Below, piece after piece: positions 39,443 to 40,120 of a stretch of 40,120 bases of DNA (positions within the stretch are counted from its first letter, which is position 1; every line of letters starts with the position of its first letter). Position numbers and translations under genes: made by a program. The stretch is from contig JAUCBJ010003806.1 of the NCBI GenBank assembly GCA_032718475.1, positions 1 to 40,120 of the forward strand, written 5' to 3'. Source of the stretch: Nemertoderma westbladi. Its lineage: Eukaryota > Xenacoelomorpha > Nemertodermatida > Nemertodermatidae. The notes beneath the pieces are model-generated. The model searched no databases. It was not told the DNA's origin and worked only from the letters and a program-made list of their open reading frames with translations.

Positions 39443-40120
39443 TAAACGCCCCAACTCGAACCATACAAGTTGGAACATAAACACCTTCCCCGTATAAACG
39501 CCTCCACTCGAACCATACAAGTTGGAACTTAAACACCTTCCCCGTATAAACGCCTCCACTCGAACCATACAAGTTGGAACTTAAACACCTTCCCCGTATA
39601 AACGCCTCCACTCGAACCATACAAGTTGGAACTTAAACACCTTCCCCGTATAAACGCCTCCACTCGAACCATACAAGTTGGAACTTAAACACCTTCCCCG
39701 TATAAACGCCTCCACTCGAACCATACAAGTTGGAACTTAAACACCTTCCCCGTATAAACGCCTCCACTCGAACCATACAAGTTGGAACTTAAACACCTTC
39801 CCCGTATAAACGCCTCCACTCGAACCGTACAAGTTGGAACTTAAACACCTTCCCCGTATAAACGCCTCCACTCGAACCATACAAGTTGGAACTTAAACAC
39901 CTTCCCCGTATAAACGCCTCCACTCGAACCATACAAGTTGGAACTTAAACACCTTCCCCGTATAAACGCCCCCACTCGAACCATACAAGTTGGAACTTAA
40001 ACACCTTCCCCGAATAAACGCCCCAACTCGAACCGTACAAGTAGGAACTTAAACACCTTCCCCGAATAAACGCCTCCACTCGAACCATACAAGTTGGAAC
40101 TTAAACACCTTCCCCGAATA
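39443..40120. repeat. Tandem array, 52-bp unit, about 13 copies, runs off the right edge
   Basis: Head-to-tail units of 52 bp, for example starting at 39499 and 39551. Each has CGCCTCCACTCGAACC, then ATACAAGTTGGAACTTAAAC, then ACCTTCCCCGTATAAA. Central copies are nearly identical. The edge copies differ: the first reads CGCCCCAACTCG and GAACATAAAC, and the copies after 39970 switch CCGTATAAA to CCGAATAAA. The array continues past the window. The unit length is not a multiple of three, and the short minus-strand frame is a by-product. Confidence 0.95.

Overview
The window reads as nuclear DNA of an animal, most likely a marine invertebrate. It is AT-rich and gene-poor, with one intronless seven-helix receptor, one probable 3' exon, decayed LINE-type retrotransposons, several short inverted-repeat DNA transposons and large tandem arrays. 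I see no operons, Shine-Dalgarno sites, CRISPR array or RNA gene. The frequent AGGCCTA and TACAGTA words remind me of echinoderm or other non-vertebrate deuterostome genomes, but this is a weak impression and the species cannot be fixed from the sequence.

Layout, left to right: a broken reverse-transcriptase fragment (1-786, minus); AT-rich spacer with long G and C runs; an intact 448-residue class A-like GPCR gene (2392-3738, minus); AT-rich spacer; a 6.06 kb array of a 25-bp satellite (6208-12267); spacer with a LINE C-terminal scrap next to a 523-bp inverted-repeat element (14973-15596); an 11-copy 65-bp minisatellite with trimeric order (16107-16812); an 8.8 kb array of 28/20-bp units in nested higher-order repeats (18248-27080); a broken glycosyltransferase copy (27506-28192); a LINE C-terminal remnant (29420-29665); a G-rich degenerate repeat (30492-30797); a cluster of four inverted-repeat DNA transposons (33853-36337), one with a decayed transposase-like segment; an unrecognised 3' exon ending a protein of at least 392 residues (36651-37828); a nested foldback element (38340-39115); and a 52-bp tandem array running off the right edge.

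Only two loci look like living host genes: the GPCR and the unrecognised exon at 36651-37828. They share no evident pathway. About 41% of the window is tandem repeat. The most striking material is the repeat architecture. The 28/20-bp array has order at four levels (28/20 to 48 to about 633 to about 1,850 bp) with monomeric edges, as in centromere-type satellites. Each 25-bp monomer of the other array carries a complete-looking branchpoint, polypyrimidine tract and AG acceptor.
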